From assembly GCF_038502225.1 (NCBI RefSeq), contig NC_091325.1, positions 30,249,381 to 30,313,380 on the forward strand: a stretch of 64,000 bases of DNA, read 5' to 3'. This stretch comes from Cherax quadricarinatus (Eukaryota > Arthropoda > Malacostraca > Decapoda > Parastacidae). The position numbers were made by a program, and so were the translations under genes. Shown piece after piece: positions 20,237 through 32,637 of the stretch (positions are counted from its first letter, which is position 1; every line of letters starts with the position of its first letter). The notes below the pieces were generated by a model that was not told where the DNA came from, ran no database searches, and saw nothing but the letters and a program-made list of their open reading frames with translations.

Positions 20237-21500
20237 ATGGGTTTTGGCGGCAAAACAGTGAAGTCACAGTGTAGTAATATGAGTACTAGGAGAATTAGTA
20301 ATAGGCAAAATGAGGTGGATATTGGAAAACCAGTGGCACTAATTGACAAGGACAGTAATAGGTTCAGTGGAATAACAGAAAGGAGCAGGAAGGGTAAAGA
20401 CAGAGGAGGGTCTTTAAATATATATTACACAAATAGTTGCAGTGCTATGAATAAGATGGACGAGTTGAAACTAGTTGCTAGTGCAGGTAACATTAATGTA
20501 TTTGCCTTAACTGAGACGTGGTTTAATTAAAAAAGCCGGGACATGCCTGCAGAATGTCACATTCAGGGTTTTAAATTGTTCCAAGTAGATAGAAGTATCG
20601 GGAAGGGGGGTGGGGTGTCATTGTATGTCCAAGATCGGTTGAACTGTTGCATAAAAACGGGTATTAAGTGTGAAGCAACACATACAGAGTCTGTTTGGCT
20701 AGAATTTTCAGATGGGTATGAAAAATTAATTTTAGGTGTGATATACCATCCACCAAACTTAGGGACCAGGGGAGACTACTATGGGAGGAAATTGTTAGGG
20801 CCACAAGGCATGATAATGTAGTAATTCTAGGAGACTTAACTTTAGTCATATTTATTGGAATTTCTTGACTGGGAATTTAGAATCATACGACTTCTTAGAA
20901 GAAGTTCAGGATTGTTTTTTGAAGCAGTTTGTGACAGAACCTACAAGGGGTAATAACCTGCTTGACTTAGTTTTGGCAAACAATGAATCCCTTGTTAATA
21001 ATTTAGAAGTTTCAGAGGAACTGGGTTCTAGCGACCACAAATCAATTGCATTTAGCATTAATTGGAAGTATGATAGTAGGGATAACTCAGTAACAGTCCC
21101 AGATTTTCGCTTAGCAGATTACGATGGGCTTAGAGAACACTTATCATCTGTTGACTGGGGTAACGAGGAGAGCTATCAATATGGCAGTTTTCTGAACACT
21201 ATACATGAGGCTCAAAGAACGTTTATCCCGTACAAAGAATTTAGATCAAATGGAAATGACCCAAAATGGATGAATAATAGGCTGAAATATCTATTATGGC
21301 ATAAGAAAGGAATTTATAGGCGTATCAAAAGAGGTGAGGGTCATCTTATGAATCAGTATATTGACATTAAGAGGGACATTAAAAAGGGGATAAGAAAAGC
21401 TAAATGGGACTATGAAATTAAAGTTGCTAGGGATTCTAAAACTAACCCAAAAAGTTTTTTCCAGGTATATAGAAGAAAAGCTAGAGATAAGATAGGTCCC
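20237..21500 (+). pseudogene. CR1 ORF2 (endonuclease part), copy D
   Basis: APE endonuclease motifs ALTETWF, GKGGGVSLYVQDRLN and SSDHKSIAF are visible. Breaks include a stop after ETWFN (TAA near 20528), a small deletion near 20765 and a lost base near 20838. The RT domain is missing. Confidence 0.8.
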
Positions 21501-21509
21501 CTTAAAAAT

Positions 21510-22705
21510 AACTATGTGCATGGAAACATAAATACATATGCAGTTTAATGTGATCCTTTATTGACAACAATTCACCCACACAGTGGGCTTTTTTCAAGTC
21601 ACAAACAGATCTACCTGGGGTGGAAGGTACGGGAGCATTTATAGTCAGGTTCAGAATGTTGAGGTCAGGTGGAGAATGCTGCATCTGATGATCCACTGGC
21701 TTGAGTTACAGAGTCTTGGGTAGCTCGGCGGGGGTATTGGACAAGTTGTGAGTAGGCCTTCTGCAGTGTTCTGTGTTCTTATGTGGGATAGCGATGAAGA
21801 AGTTTCTTGGCAAGTGGTTCAGCTATGTTATAGAAGCCATTGTTCTGGTTGAAATTGTTGGTTATAGAGATAAACGATGATTCTAGGATTCTTCGGTATT
21901 GAGTGTTGTCTTCTGTGGCGATAAGTCTTGAGTTTCTGTAGTTAATTAAATGGTTGTGTGAATTGCGATGTTGTACACAGGCATTCCTTGTATCGTCAGT
22001 CCTGGTTGCGTATTGGTGTTTTGAAATACGTGTTTGGAGGTCTCTTGATGTTTCGCCCACGTATAATTTGTTGCAGTCATTACAAGGGATTATGTATACC
22101 CCTGCAGAGGATGGAAGCTTGTCCTGTCTACTGCTGGTGATGTCCTTGATCGTCGTGGTTGTGGAGGTAGATACTTGGAATGATGTATTGGAAAAGATGT
22201 TGGAAACATGTTTGGCAATGGAGTTGGTGGGGAGGACTTTGTATCTCTTCTCGGCAGTGTATTCTCTGGGTGTGTTGAAGATGTTTAATGCCCGCCGTCT
22301 GCAGTCTCTGATGAAGTGACGAGGACAGTGGAGTTTTGAAAATACTTGTTCAATTATAGTGCATTCTTCCTCAAGGAACTCATTGCTGCAGATTCTGCGT
22401 GCGCGCAGGAAGAAGCCTATAATTACACCACGTTTAGTTTTGGTGTCGTGGTGAGAGTAGAAGTGGAGAAGGTCGTTTTGGTTGGTTGGTTTTCGATAGA
22501 CTTTAAAACGAAGTTCATGGTCAGTTTTGCAGAGAAGAACATCAAGGAAAGGAAGAGTGTTGTTGACTTCTTCTTCGAGTGTGAACTGAATTGAGGGCTC
22601 GACCTGGTTGAGCCTGTCTTGGAGAGCTTGAACGTTGAAGCGTCTGGGAGTTATGAGGAGAATGTCGTCACCACGACACCAAAACTAAACGTGGTGTAAT
22701 TATAG
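21510..22705 (-). pseudogene. PLE family 1 fragment, 3' half
   Basis: Minus-strand PLE with terminal region (21510-21780, hammerhead-like remnant near 21555-21600), GIY-YIG part (GETSRDLQTRISKHQY) and the RT C-terminus. The frame is shifted at several points. Near 22665-22705 the strand flips for about 35 bases, a small inversion like the one at the PLE 5' arm. Confidence 0.8.
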
Positions 22706-22905
22706 GACGTCGAGGAAAGGTAGTTTGTCATTGGACTCTTCTTCTAGTGTAAACTGGATCGCCGGTTCAACTGCGCTGAGCCTTGCCTGAAGATCCCATA
22801 CATCAAAACGTTTTGGAGTTATTACGAGGACATCGTCCACATTAGTTGCACTTGTGTCCTTTTACTTTACATATTGTCGGTAACTCTACCAACTTTATTA
22901 AAAAA
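22706..22905 (-). pseudogene. RT scrap and tail of another PLE family
   Basis: Minus-strand reading gives a divergent PLE palm segment (DDVLVITPKRFD, FTLEEE, LPFLDV). It is followed by the tail of the P3-type PLE (TTGCACTTGTGTCCTTTTAC and hairpin GGTAACTCTACC). Confidence 0.65.
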
Positions 22906-24743
22906 CTGATCCTTGTGGAACGCCACTAGTGACTAATCCCCATTCAGATTTCACTCCATTAATGGTAACTCTCTGCTTTCTGTTGGTAAGCCATGCCTCA
23001 ATCCATGCTAGAACTTTACCTCCTATACCATGAGCTGCCACTTTTCTTAAGTCTCCTGTGAGGTACTCTATCGAAGGCTTTACTAAAATCCAAATAAACA
23101 ATATCATATTCCTTATCACTGTCAACTGCCTCAAATGTTCTATTGAAGAACGTCAGTAAATTTGTCAGGCAGGAACGACCTCTCGTGAATCCATGCTGAG
23201 ATTCATTTATCAAGTTATGCTCTTCAAGGTGACTTCTGATAATGTCAGATATAATTGACTCTAATAACTTGCCCACTATAGATGTCAGGCTTATTGGACG
23301 GTAATTTGAAGGAGTGGACTTATCCCCTGATTTGAATATTGGAACCACATTAGCCATCTTCCACATCTCTGGCATAACACCGGTAAGGATGGACGCATTG
23401 AATGCACTCGTTAATGGCTGACTAAGCTCCATCTTGCATTCCTTAAGTACCCTGGAAAACAACTCATCGAGTCCCGGGGACTTACTTTGCTTCAGTTTGT
23501 CTATCTGTTTAATAACCATGTCCCTCGTGACAGTAATATTAGTTAACTTAAATTCATCAGGAACTAAATAATTGTTAATTGCTGGAATCTCATTTACATC
23601 TTCCTGTGTAAAAACTGACAAAAAATAGTCATTAAATAAGGAACACATTTCCAGTTCATTATCCGTCAGCTGTCCATTCCCATTTGGGATCGTTATTATT
23701 AGACCTAATTTCTCTCTGGGGAATGTATATACTCTGGGCACTGTGTAGATTATTAAGAAAACAATCATAAAAGCAGATCCCTTCATAATCATAAGTATGA
23801 TCATTGTCAATAAAATCATTAGCTAGATAACCCCAAACAAGATTAGACAGATGTTCCTTAAGTCCATTATAATCGGCAGAACGAAAATCAGGGATTTTTA
23901 CTGTATTATGATTATTCTTGCATTCCCAGTTAATGCTAAAAGTGATGGATTTGTGATCACTTGCGCCAAGCTCTTCAGTGATCTCCAGATTATTCACGAG
24001 TGTTTCCTTATTTGACAAGACTAGGTCTAGCAAATTATTACCCCTGGTAGGCTCTGTTACGCTCTGCTTCAGAAAACAGTCCTGAACTGTTTGCATAAAG
24101 TCACTGGACTCTAGATTACCTGTCAAAGAATTCCAGTAAATTTGACTAAAGTTAGTCCCGTACTATGACTGTGTTATTGTGTCTAAAAGCCCTAACAATT
24201 TCGTCCCAAAGAAGTCTCCCTCTATCGTGATCCAAGCCTGGAGGTCGGTATATTACACCTAGAATTAGTTTTTCTTGACCGTCTACGAACTCTACCCAAA
24301 CAGATTCTCTTACTGCTCCATCTATTTTTATACCTGTTTTTTATGCAACAATTAATATTTTCTCGAACATATAATGCAACTCCTCCCCCCTTCCCATTAG
24401 ATCTATCCACATTGAACAACTTAAATCCCTGAATATTACACTCAGCAGTCATATCCCGACTCTTTAAATCATACCACGTTTCAGTTAATGCAATGATATA
24501 AAAGTTCCCAGCACATGCTACCAAACGTAGTTCATTAATTTTATTCCTTGCACTTCGACTGTTTGCATAAAATACCATCATATGTTTTTTCGTCTGCACA
24601 TTTTTTCTATTCATCTTTGTTTTTACACAATTTCTGAAATTATCATTACCCAGAGTTACTCCATGACAGTTACTATTAAGATTCTTAATATCAGAGCATA
24701 AGTCAATATATCCATACTCATTATTTATCATTTCTAAACCCAT
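22906..24743 (-). pseudogene. CR1 ORF2 (endonuclease and partial RT), copy E
   Basis: Reads endonuclease (ALTETWYDLKSRDM, GKGGGVALYVRENIN), linker and RT up to [23 protein letters not shown] and GVPQGSVF. Frameshifts occur near 24330, 24160, 23700 and 23050. The catalytic FADD and C-terminal domain are absent because of truncation. Confidence 0.8.
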
Positions 24744-24758
24744 ACCTCTACACTAATC

Positions 24759-25598
24759 CTAGTTTAAAGTCCTAATGACCCCCTCAACTGAGTTAGCAAG
24801 AAAACCCACACCTACCCTGGATAAGTGAACCCCATCCCTGGCATACATGTCATTTCGGTCATAGAAGTTGTCACAGTTGTCAATGAATGGTACTGCATTA
24901 TCCTTACAGTGTTTGTCCAGCCAACAATTAATACCAATTGCTCTGTACAACCATTCATTACCAACACCTCTTCTTGGCAAAATGCCACATGTAACAGGGC
25001 GCCCCCCCTTCTTCCTAATTATGTCTATAGCTGTCCTGAACTTTTTAACTAAATCCTCACTTCTACGCTTGCCTACATCATTGCCTCCAGCACTGAGGCA
25101 AATAATAGGATTGATCCCATTACCGTTCAAGATGTTGTCATGCCGGCTAACAATGTCCTCCATCCCAGCCCCAGGAAAACATACCCTCTGTCTCCTACTC
25201 CTGTCCTTCAAGCAGAATGCCCTATCCATGTATCTAACCTGGCTATCCCCAACAACAACAATATTCTTACCTTCCTTGTTGTCGTTCGTCGTGACGATCC
25301 CAGTAGTCGACTCACATTCGTCGGGTAGCACCGAGAATGCATTGGAGGTTTCCACAAGAGTTTCCACAGCAGTCTCCTTCTTCTTCATCGTGTCTGGCTT
25401 TCCATTCGTCTTCTTGATCGTCAACTTCGTAGTCCCCTGCTGTCCAGCCGCTGACCACGATCCCTTCTTGACCTGAGGACTCGAAACAGGAGGACTACTA
25501 CGAATCCTCTTGTTCTCCTCGGTCAATCGCCGTATCTCCATTTTCGCTTCCCTCAATTCTTCCTTAAGCTGCTGGTAAAGTTGCTCGATTGAGGGCAT
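24759..25598 (-). CDS. CR1 ORF1 (coiled coil plus SGNH esterase), copy E, intact
   Basis: This 279-residue frame has no breaks. It starts with a Leu/Glu/Lys-rich coiled coil (about 1-35), a basic, Thr-rich linker, then an SGNH-hydrolase-like domain: GDSQVRYMD (block I Ser), [19 protein letters not shown] and DGVHLSRVGV (Asp/His block) near the end. It is the best ORF1 in the window. Esterase-type ORF1 is established for CR1-like elements; the substrate is unknown. Confidence 0.85.
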   Translation of the reverse strand: MPSIEQLYQQLKEELREAKMEIRRLTEENKRIRSSPPVSSPQVKKGSWSAAGQQGTTKLTIKKTNGKPDTMKKKETAVETLVETSNAFSVLPDECESTTGIVTTNDNKEGKNIVVVGDSQVRYMDRAFCLKDRSRRQRVCFPGAGMEDIVSRHDNILNGNGINPIICLSAGGNDVGKRRSEDLVKKFRTAIDIIRKKGGRPVTCGILPRRGVGNEWLYRAIGINCWLDKHCKDNAVPFIDNCDNFYDRNDMYARDGVHLSRVGVGFLANSVEGVIRTLN

Positions 25599-25627
25599 CT
25601 TGGTTCAGTCCACGGGAGCACACAAGA

Positions 25628-25757
25628 CACTTCTTCACAGAGTTAAGTATAGGTCACCACTGAGTTAAGTACAGGTCACCACTGAGTTAAGTACAGGTCA
25701 CCACTCAAAGTTAAGTACAGGTCACCACTGAGTTAAGTACAGGTCACCACTCAATCT
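25628..25757 (-). repeat. 22-bp tandem array in CR1 leader, copy E
   Basis: About five and a half units of GAGTTAAGTACAGGTCACCACT (minus strand AGTGGTGACCTGTACTTAAC). The same unit, slightly changed, is tandem in copy H (36606-36703) and single in copies D and G. It sits where a promoter would be expected. Confidence 0.8.
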
Positions 25758-25769
25758 ACCTACCAATCG

Positions 25770-26060
25770 TCCATATATTTCCACCTTTAAATTTATTCCT
25801 GTCTATGGAACTGAACTTTTCGAAGCAGAGGGACTGACAACCTCAAATCTACTACTTCAAGGGTGATGGACTGATTACATCGTCTTCATATCTCTACTGT
25901 TCCTGCCTACTTTCTGTATTCTACTGAAGAAGCCTGCTGTGTAGGCGATACGTTTCGGAATAAAGTTGCCTAACTGTTTCCTATGTGTCTTACCTACCAA
26001 CCTGTCGGTATTGTATACCATTTGGATATTCAACCTGTCAGACACTGCAACACAATGACA
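25770..26060 (+). repeat. PLE family 3 terminal repeat, solitary
   Basis: Contains the family 3 hammerhead-like fold (25924-25955, with GATA instead of GAAA, so likely inactive), an AATAAA-like run and the 3' hairpin GGTAT/ATACC at 26007-26019. Confidence 0.7.
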
Positions 26061-26079
26061 TCTTGGTACAGAAAACACC

Positions 26080-26262
26080 TGTTGGATTTGAGTGGCTCTT
26101 GCAAATTAGTGGATAGAGTTATCAGACCTTATTTCTTGGGAAACATTGAAAATTGGGTTGGGCAAATGTTTTGTTAGTGTGATGGATTGTAAAGGACCTG
26201 CCGAGAATGGGCCAACAGGCCTGCTGCAGAGATCCTCCTTTCTTATGTTCTTATGTTCTTAT
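26080..26262 (+). repeat. CR1 3' untranslated scrap with 8-bp tail
   Basis: Matches the CR1 3' end (GGCCAACAGGCCTGCTGCAG) and closes with TTCTTATG repeated, the 8-bp terminal repeat typical of CR1-like elements. Confidence 0.75.
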
Positions 26263-26274
26263 AACTTTCTTTCA

Positions 26275-27730
26275 ACAAACCGGCCGTATCCCACTAAGGC
26301 AGGGTGGCAAAAAATGAAAATCGAAAGTTGTTCTTTTTATGTTTAGTAATTTCTACAGGAGAAGGGGTTACTAGCCCCTTGCTCCCGGCATTTTAGTCGC
26401 CTCTTACAACACGCATGGCTTATGGAGGAAGAATTCTGTTCCACTTCCCCATGGAGATAAGAGGAAACCAAGAAGAACAAGAACTAGAAAGAAAATAGAA
26501 GAAAACCCAGAAGGGTGTGTATATATATGCTTGTATACATATATGTATAGAGTGACCTAAGTGTAAGAAGTAGCAAGACATACCTGAAATCTTGGCCGAA
26601 CGTCTCTCCACCATTATTCCTTCGTCTGTCACCTGGCTCCGTTATGTTGACGACATTCTCCTCATAACTCCTAAACGCTTCAACGTTCAAGCTCTCCAAG
26701 ACAAGCTCAACCAGGTCGAGCCTTCAATCCAGTTCACACTTGAAGAAGAAGTCGACAACACTCTTCCTTTCCTTGATGTCCTGCTCTGCAAAGCTGACCA
26801 CGAACTTCGTTTTAAAGTCTATCGAAAACCCACCAACCAAAACGATCTTCTCCACTTCTACTCTCATCACGACACCAAAACCAAACGTGGTGTAATTATA
26901 GGCTTCTTCCTGCGTGCACTCAGAATCTGCAGCAACGAGTTCCTTGAGGAAGAATGCACTATAATTGAACAAATATTTTCTAAACTCCACTATCCTCGTC
27001 ACTTCATCAGAGACTGCAGACGGCGAGCATTAAACATCTTCAACACACCCAGAGAAGACACTGCCGAGAAGAGATACATAGTCCTTCCCACCAACTCCAT
27101 TGCCAAACATGTTTCCAACATCTTTGCCAAAACATCATTCCAAGTATCTACCTCCACAACCACGACCATCAAGGACATCACCAGTAGTAGGCAGGACAAG
27201 CCTCCATCCTCTGCAGGGGTATACATAATCCCTTGTAATGACTGCAACAAGTTATACGTGGGCGAAACATCAAGGGACCTCCAAACACGTATTTCAGAAC
27301 ACCAATACGCAAGCAGGTCTGACGACACAAGGAATGCCTGCGTACAACACCGTAATTCACACAACCACTTGATAAACTACAGAAACTCAAGACTTATCGC
27401 CAGAGAAGACAACACTCAATACCGAAGAATCCTGGAATCATCACTCATTTCTATATCCGACAACTTCAACCAGAATAGTGGCTTCTATAACATAGCTGAA
27501 CCACTTGCCAAGAAACTTCTTCATCGCTATCCCACATAAGAACACTGTAGAAGGTCTGCTCACAACTTATCCAATCTCCTTTCCAAGCTACCCACATGTT
27601 TATGAGACAGAAAAAAAGACACCAGCAATCCTACCATCATATAAAATAATTACAGGCTTTCGTTTTACACTCACTTGGCAGGACGGTAGTACCTCCCTGG
27701 GTGGTTGCTGTATACCAACCTGCGCAGTAG
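26275..27730 (-). mobile_element. RTE-derived element with only untranslated ends, split by a PLE fragment
   Basis: The left end matches the RTE 3' untranslated region (AAGGCAGGGTGGC) and passes directly into the RTE 5' untranslated region (26350-26590 and 27597-27725) without the coding part. A PLE fragment at 26592-27594 interrupts it. It may be a non-autonomous RTE derivative or an internal deletion. Confidence 0.65.
26592..27539 (+). pseudogene. PLE family 1 fragment (RT palm to GIY-YIG end)
   Basis: A 315-residue open frame from just before the catalytic YVDD (WLRYVDDILLITP) through the GIY-YIG domain (AGVYIIPCNDC, KLYVGETSRD) to the PLE stop. The N-terminal half is missing, so it is a 5'-truncated copy, closely similar to 5280-6211. 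Confidence 0.85.
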
Positions 27731-27818
27731 CTCCTGATTGAGTTGGCTTTTGCGCAGTGTTGACATGTACTTAGCTCTGTGAAGACCTGTTTGCGCGCCC
27801 TCTACGAATTGAAGCAAG

Positions 27819-28655
27819 ATGCTCTCCATCGAGCAACTTTACCAACAGCTTAAGGAAGAATTGAGGTTAGCGAAGGTGGAGATTCGGCGACTGACCGAGG
27901 AAAACAAGAAGATTCGTAGTAGTCCTCCTGTTTTGAGTCCTCAGGTCAAGAAGGGAAACTGGTCAATGGCTGGACAGCAGGGAACGAAGTTGACGATCAA
28001 GAAGACGAATGGAAAGGTAGAAACGATGAAGAAGAAAGAGACTGCCGTGGAAACTGTTGTGGAAACATCTAATACATTCTCAGTGCTACCCGACGAACGT
28101 GAGTCGACTACTGGAAACGTCACGACGAACGACATCAAGGAAGGTAAGAATATTGTTGTTGTTGGGGATAGCCAAGTTAGGTATATGGATAGGGCATTCT
28201 GCTTGAAGGACAGGAGTAGGAGACAGAGAGTTTGCTTTCCTGGGGCTGGGATGGAGGATATTCTTAGCCGTCTGGATGACATCATGAGAGGTAATGGGAG
28301 CAATCCTATTATCTGTCTCAGTGCTGGAGGCAACGATGTTGGCAGACGTAGGAGTGAAGACCTGATTAGCAGGTATAGGTGAGCAATAGAAATAATTAGG
28401 AGTAAGGGTGGGAACCCTGTCATATGTGGTATTTTGCCAAGGAGAGGAGTTGGAAATGAATGGTTGTACAGGGCAATTGGTGTCAATTGCTGGCTGGACA
28501 AATTCTGCAAGGAAAATGCGGTAACGTTCATTGACAACTGGGACCTCTTCTATGGCGGAAATGGCATGTATGCTAGGGATGGGGTTCACTTATCTAGGTA
28601 TGGGGTAGTAGCACTGGCAACTGCAGTGGAGGGAGCAGTTACGACTTTAAACTAG
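27819..28655 (+). pseudogene. CR1 ORF1 (coiled coil plus SGNH esterase), copy G
   Basis: Starts at ATG 27819 ([15 protein letters not shown] coiled coil) and reads through the SGNH blocks [17 protein letters not shown] and DGVHLSRYGV. A single in-frame TGA at 28380-28382, where other copies have TCA (Ser), is the only break. Confidence 0.85.
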
Positions 28656-28669
28656 GAATAGTTAGTGGT

Positions 28670-31571
28670 ATGGGTATTGGCAGGAAAACAGGGAAGTCCC
28701 AGTGTAGTAATATTACGAGTTCTAGGGGAACTAGTAATAAGCAGAACGAGGTAGATATTGAAAAGCCAGAGACTTTGGGTGATAAGGACAGTAATAGGTT
28801 TAGTAGAAAAACAGAAATGAGCAGGAAGGGTAAAGAGAAAGGAGAGTCTTTAAATATTTATTATGCTAATTGCCGTAGTGCTAGGAATAAGATAGACGAG
28901 TTGAGATTAGTTGCTAGTGCAGGTAACATTGATGTATTTGCCTTAACTGAGACGTGGTTTAATTCAAAAAGTCGGGACATGCCTGCGGAATGTCATATTC
29001 AGGGTTTTAAATTGTTCCAAGTAGATAGAAGTATCGGGAAGGGGGGTGGGGTGGCATTGTATGTCCGAGATCGCTTGAACTGTTGCATAAAAACGGGTAT
29101 TAAGTCTGAAGTAACACATACAGAGTCTGTTTGGATAGAATTTTCAGAGGGGCATGAAACACTGATTTTAGGAGTGATATACCGTCCCCCAAACTTAGAT
29201 AGGGACCAGGGGAGACTACTATGGGAGGAAATTGTTAAGGCCACAAGGCACGATAATGTAGTAATTCTAGGAGACTTTAACTTTAGTCATATTGATTGGA
29301 ATTTCTTGACTGGGAATTTAGAATCATACGACTTCTTAGAAGTAGTTCAGGATTGTTTTTTGAAGCAGTTTGTGACAGAACCTACAAGGGGAAATAACCT
29401 GCTTGACTTAGTTATGGCAAACAATGAATCCTTTGTTAATAATTTAGAAATTTCAGAGGAACTGGGTGCTAGCGACCACAAATCAATTACATTTAGAATT
29501 GAATGGAAGTATGATAGTAGCAATAACTCAGTAACAGTCCCAGATTTTCGCTTAGCAGATTACGATGGGCTTAGAGAACACTTATCATCTGTTGACTGGG
29601 GTAACGAAGTGAGCTATCAATATGACAGTTTTCTGAACACTATACATGCTGCTCAAAGAACGTTTATCCCATATAAAGAAATTAGATCAAATAGAAATGA
29701 CCCAAAATGGATGAATAATAGGCTCAAATATCTACTAGGGCATAAGAAAGGAATTTATAGGCGTATCAAAAGAGGTGAGGGTCATCTTATGAATCAGTAT
29801 CTTGACATTAAGAGGGACATTAAAAAGGGGATAAGAAAAGCTAATAGGGACTATGAAATTAAAGTTGCTAGGGATTCTAAAACTAACCCAAAAAGTTTTT
29901 TCCAGGTATATAGAACAAAAGTTAGAGATAAGAGAGGTCCCCTTAAAAATAACTGTGGGCACCTTACTGACAAAGAGAATGAAATGTGCTTGATTTTTAA
30001 TAATTATTTTCTCTCAGTTTTTACACAGGAAGACACTAACAATATTCCAGTAATTAATTTTTATAGTGGGCTAGAAGAAGATAAATTATGTAACATCACA
30101 GCCACTAGTGAAATGGTTGCGAAGCAGATAGACAGACTGAAGCAAAATAAGTCGCCGGGTCCTGATGAGGGTTTTTCAAGGGTTCTTAAGGAATGCAAAA
30201 TGGAACTCTGTGAACCATTAACTAATATTTTTAATTTATCTCTTCAAACAGGTGTAGTGTCTGATATGTGGAAGATGGCTAATGTAATTCCTATTTTTAA
30301 AACAGGGGACAAGTCGTTACCGTCAAATTACCGCCCAATAAGCCTGACCTCAATTGAAGGCAAATTACTAGAGTCAATTATAGCTGAAATTATAAGAAGC
30401 CATCTCGATAAGCATAGCTTGATTAATGATACTCAGCATGGATTCACAAAAGGCCGGTCTTGTCTAACTAATTTATTAACTTTCTTCAGTAAAGCTTTTG
30501 AGGCTGTTGACCACGATAAAGAATTTGATATTATTTACTAAGATTTTGTAAGGCTTTTGATAGAGTTCCGCACCATAGACTGTTCAAGAAAGTGGCAGCT
30601 CATGGCATTGGGGGAAAAGTGCTCTCGTGGATCGAGTCATGGCTCACTGACAGGAAGCAGAGAGTGTCCATAAATGGGGTTAAATCCGTGTGGGGATCTG
30701 TAACAAGTGGCGTTCCACAGGGATCAGTCTTGGGCCCGTTGTTGTTTATAATATTTATCAATGATCTTGATGAGGGAATTACTAGTGATATGAGCAAATT
30801 CGCCGATGACACAAAGATAGGTAGGATAATTGATTCAAACGTAGATGTTAGGGAACTTCAGGAGGATTTAAACAAACTCTATTCTTGGTCGGAAAAGTGG
30901 CAGATGCAGTTCAATGTAGATAAATGCAAGGTTCTGAAGCTTGGGAGTGCCCATAACCCTAGTACTTATAAGTTAAATTGGGGGTTATGGTGAGCAGCAA
31001 CCTTAAACCAAGACAGCAATGCCTAAGCGTACATAATAAGGCAAATAGATTACTGGGATTTATATCAAGAAGTTTAAGCAACAGAAGTCCAGAGGTCATA
31101 CTGCAGCTTTATACATCATTAGTAAGGCCTCACCTAGATTATGCAGCTCAGTTCTGGTCTCCATATTACAGAATGGACATAAATTCGTTAGAAAACATTC
31201 AGCGTAGGATGACTAAATTAATACATAGCATTAGAAATCTTCCTTATGAAGAAAGATTGAAGACTCTTAAGTTACATTCACTTGTTAGACGAAGAATGAG
31301 GGGAGACCTGATCGAAGTGTATAAGTGGAAGATAGGTATTAATAAAGGGGATATTAATAAGGTCTTGAGGATGTCTCTCCAAGAGAGAACCCGCAGTAAT
31401 GGATTTAAATTAGATAAGTTTAGATTTAGAAAGGACATAGGAAAGTATTGGTTTGGAAATAGGGTAGTAGATGAGTGGAACAGTCTACCTAGTTGGGTTA
31501 TTGAGGCTGGGACTTTGGGTAGTTTCAAATTTAGATTGGATAAGTACATGAGTGGGAGGAGTTGGATTTGA
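28670..31571 (+). pseudogene. CR1 ORF2 (APE endonuclease, RT, C-terminal domain), copy G
   Basis: The first 623 residues are open and hold the endonuclease (ALTETWFNSKSRDM, ILGDFNFSHIDW, GASDHKSITF) and RT start ([17 protein letters not shown]). Breaks follow: a stop and small deletion near 30541 in the YLDFSKAF motif, and a deletion near 30975. RT catalytic FADD (near 30801), [10 protein letters not shown] and the C-terminal PHLDYAAQFWSP region are present in the later frames. Confidence 0.85.
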
Positions 31572-31717
31572 GTGGGAATTTCACATCAGAGCTTATTTCT
31601 TGGTGGCATTGAAAATTGGGTTGGACAAATGTTTTGTTAGTGGGATGAATTGTAAAGGACCTGCCTAGTATGGGCCAACAGGCCTCCTGCAGTGTTCCTC
31701 CTTTCTTATGTTCTTAT

Positions 31718-32636
<919 letters not shown>

Positions 32637-32637
32637 A

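Larger units (their letters stand above)
19185..21500 (+). mobile_element. CR1-like element copy D, 3' truncated
   Basis: Begins with one unit of the 22-bp leader repeat (AGTGGTGACATGTACTTAGCT), then ORF1 and ORF2 up to the endonuclease-RT linker. It stops at about 21500, where a minus-strand PLE begins. It shares a 40-50-residue insertion in ORF1 with copy H, so D and H form one subfamily. Confidence 0.85.
22906..25620 (-). mobile_element. CR1-like element copy E, 3' truncated
   Basis: A more diverged subfamily with intact ORF1 (24759-25598), ORF2 in pieces (22898-24743) and a 5' leader array (25628-25757). It ends inside RT at GVPQGSVF, against a PLE tail. Confidence 0.85.
27757..31715 (+). 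mobile_element. CR1-like element copy G, nearly full length
   Basis: Starts with the leader (GTACTTAGCTCTGTGAAGAC), has ORF1, ORF2 and a 3' untranslated region ending in TTCTTATGTTCTTAT. The (TA)n array begins right after the tail. Breaks are few, so this is a fairly young copy. Confidence 0.9.
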
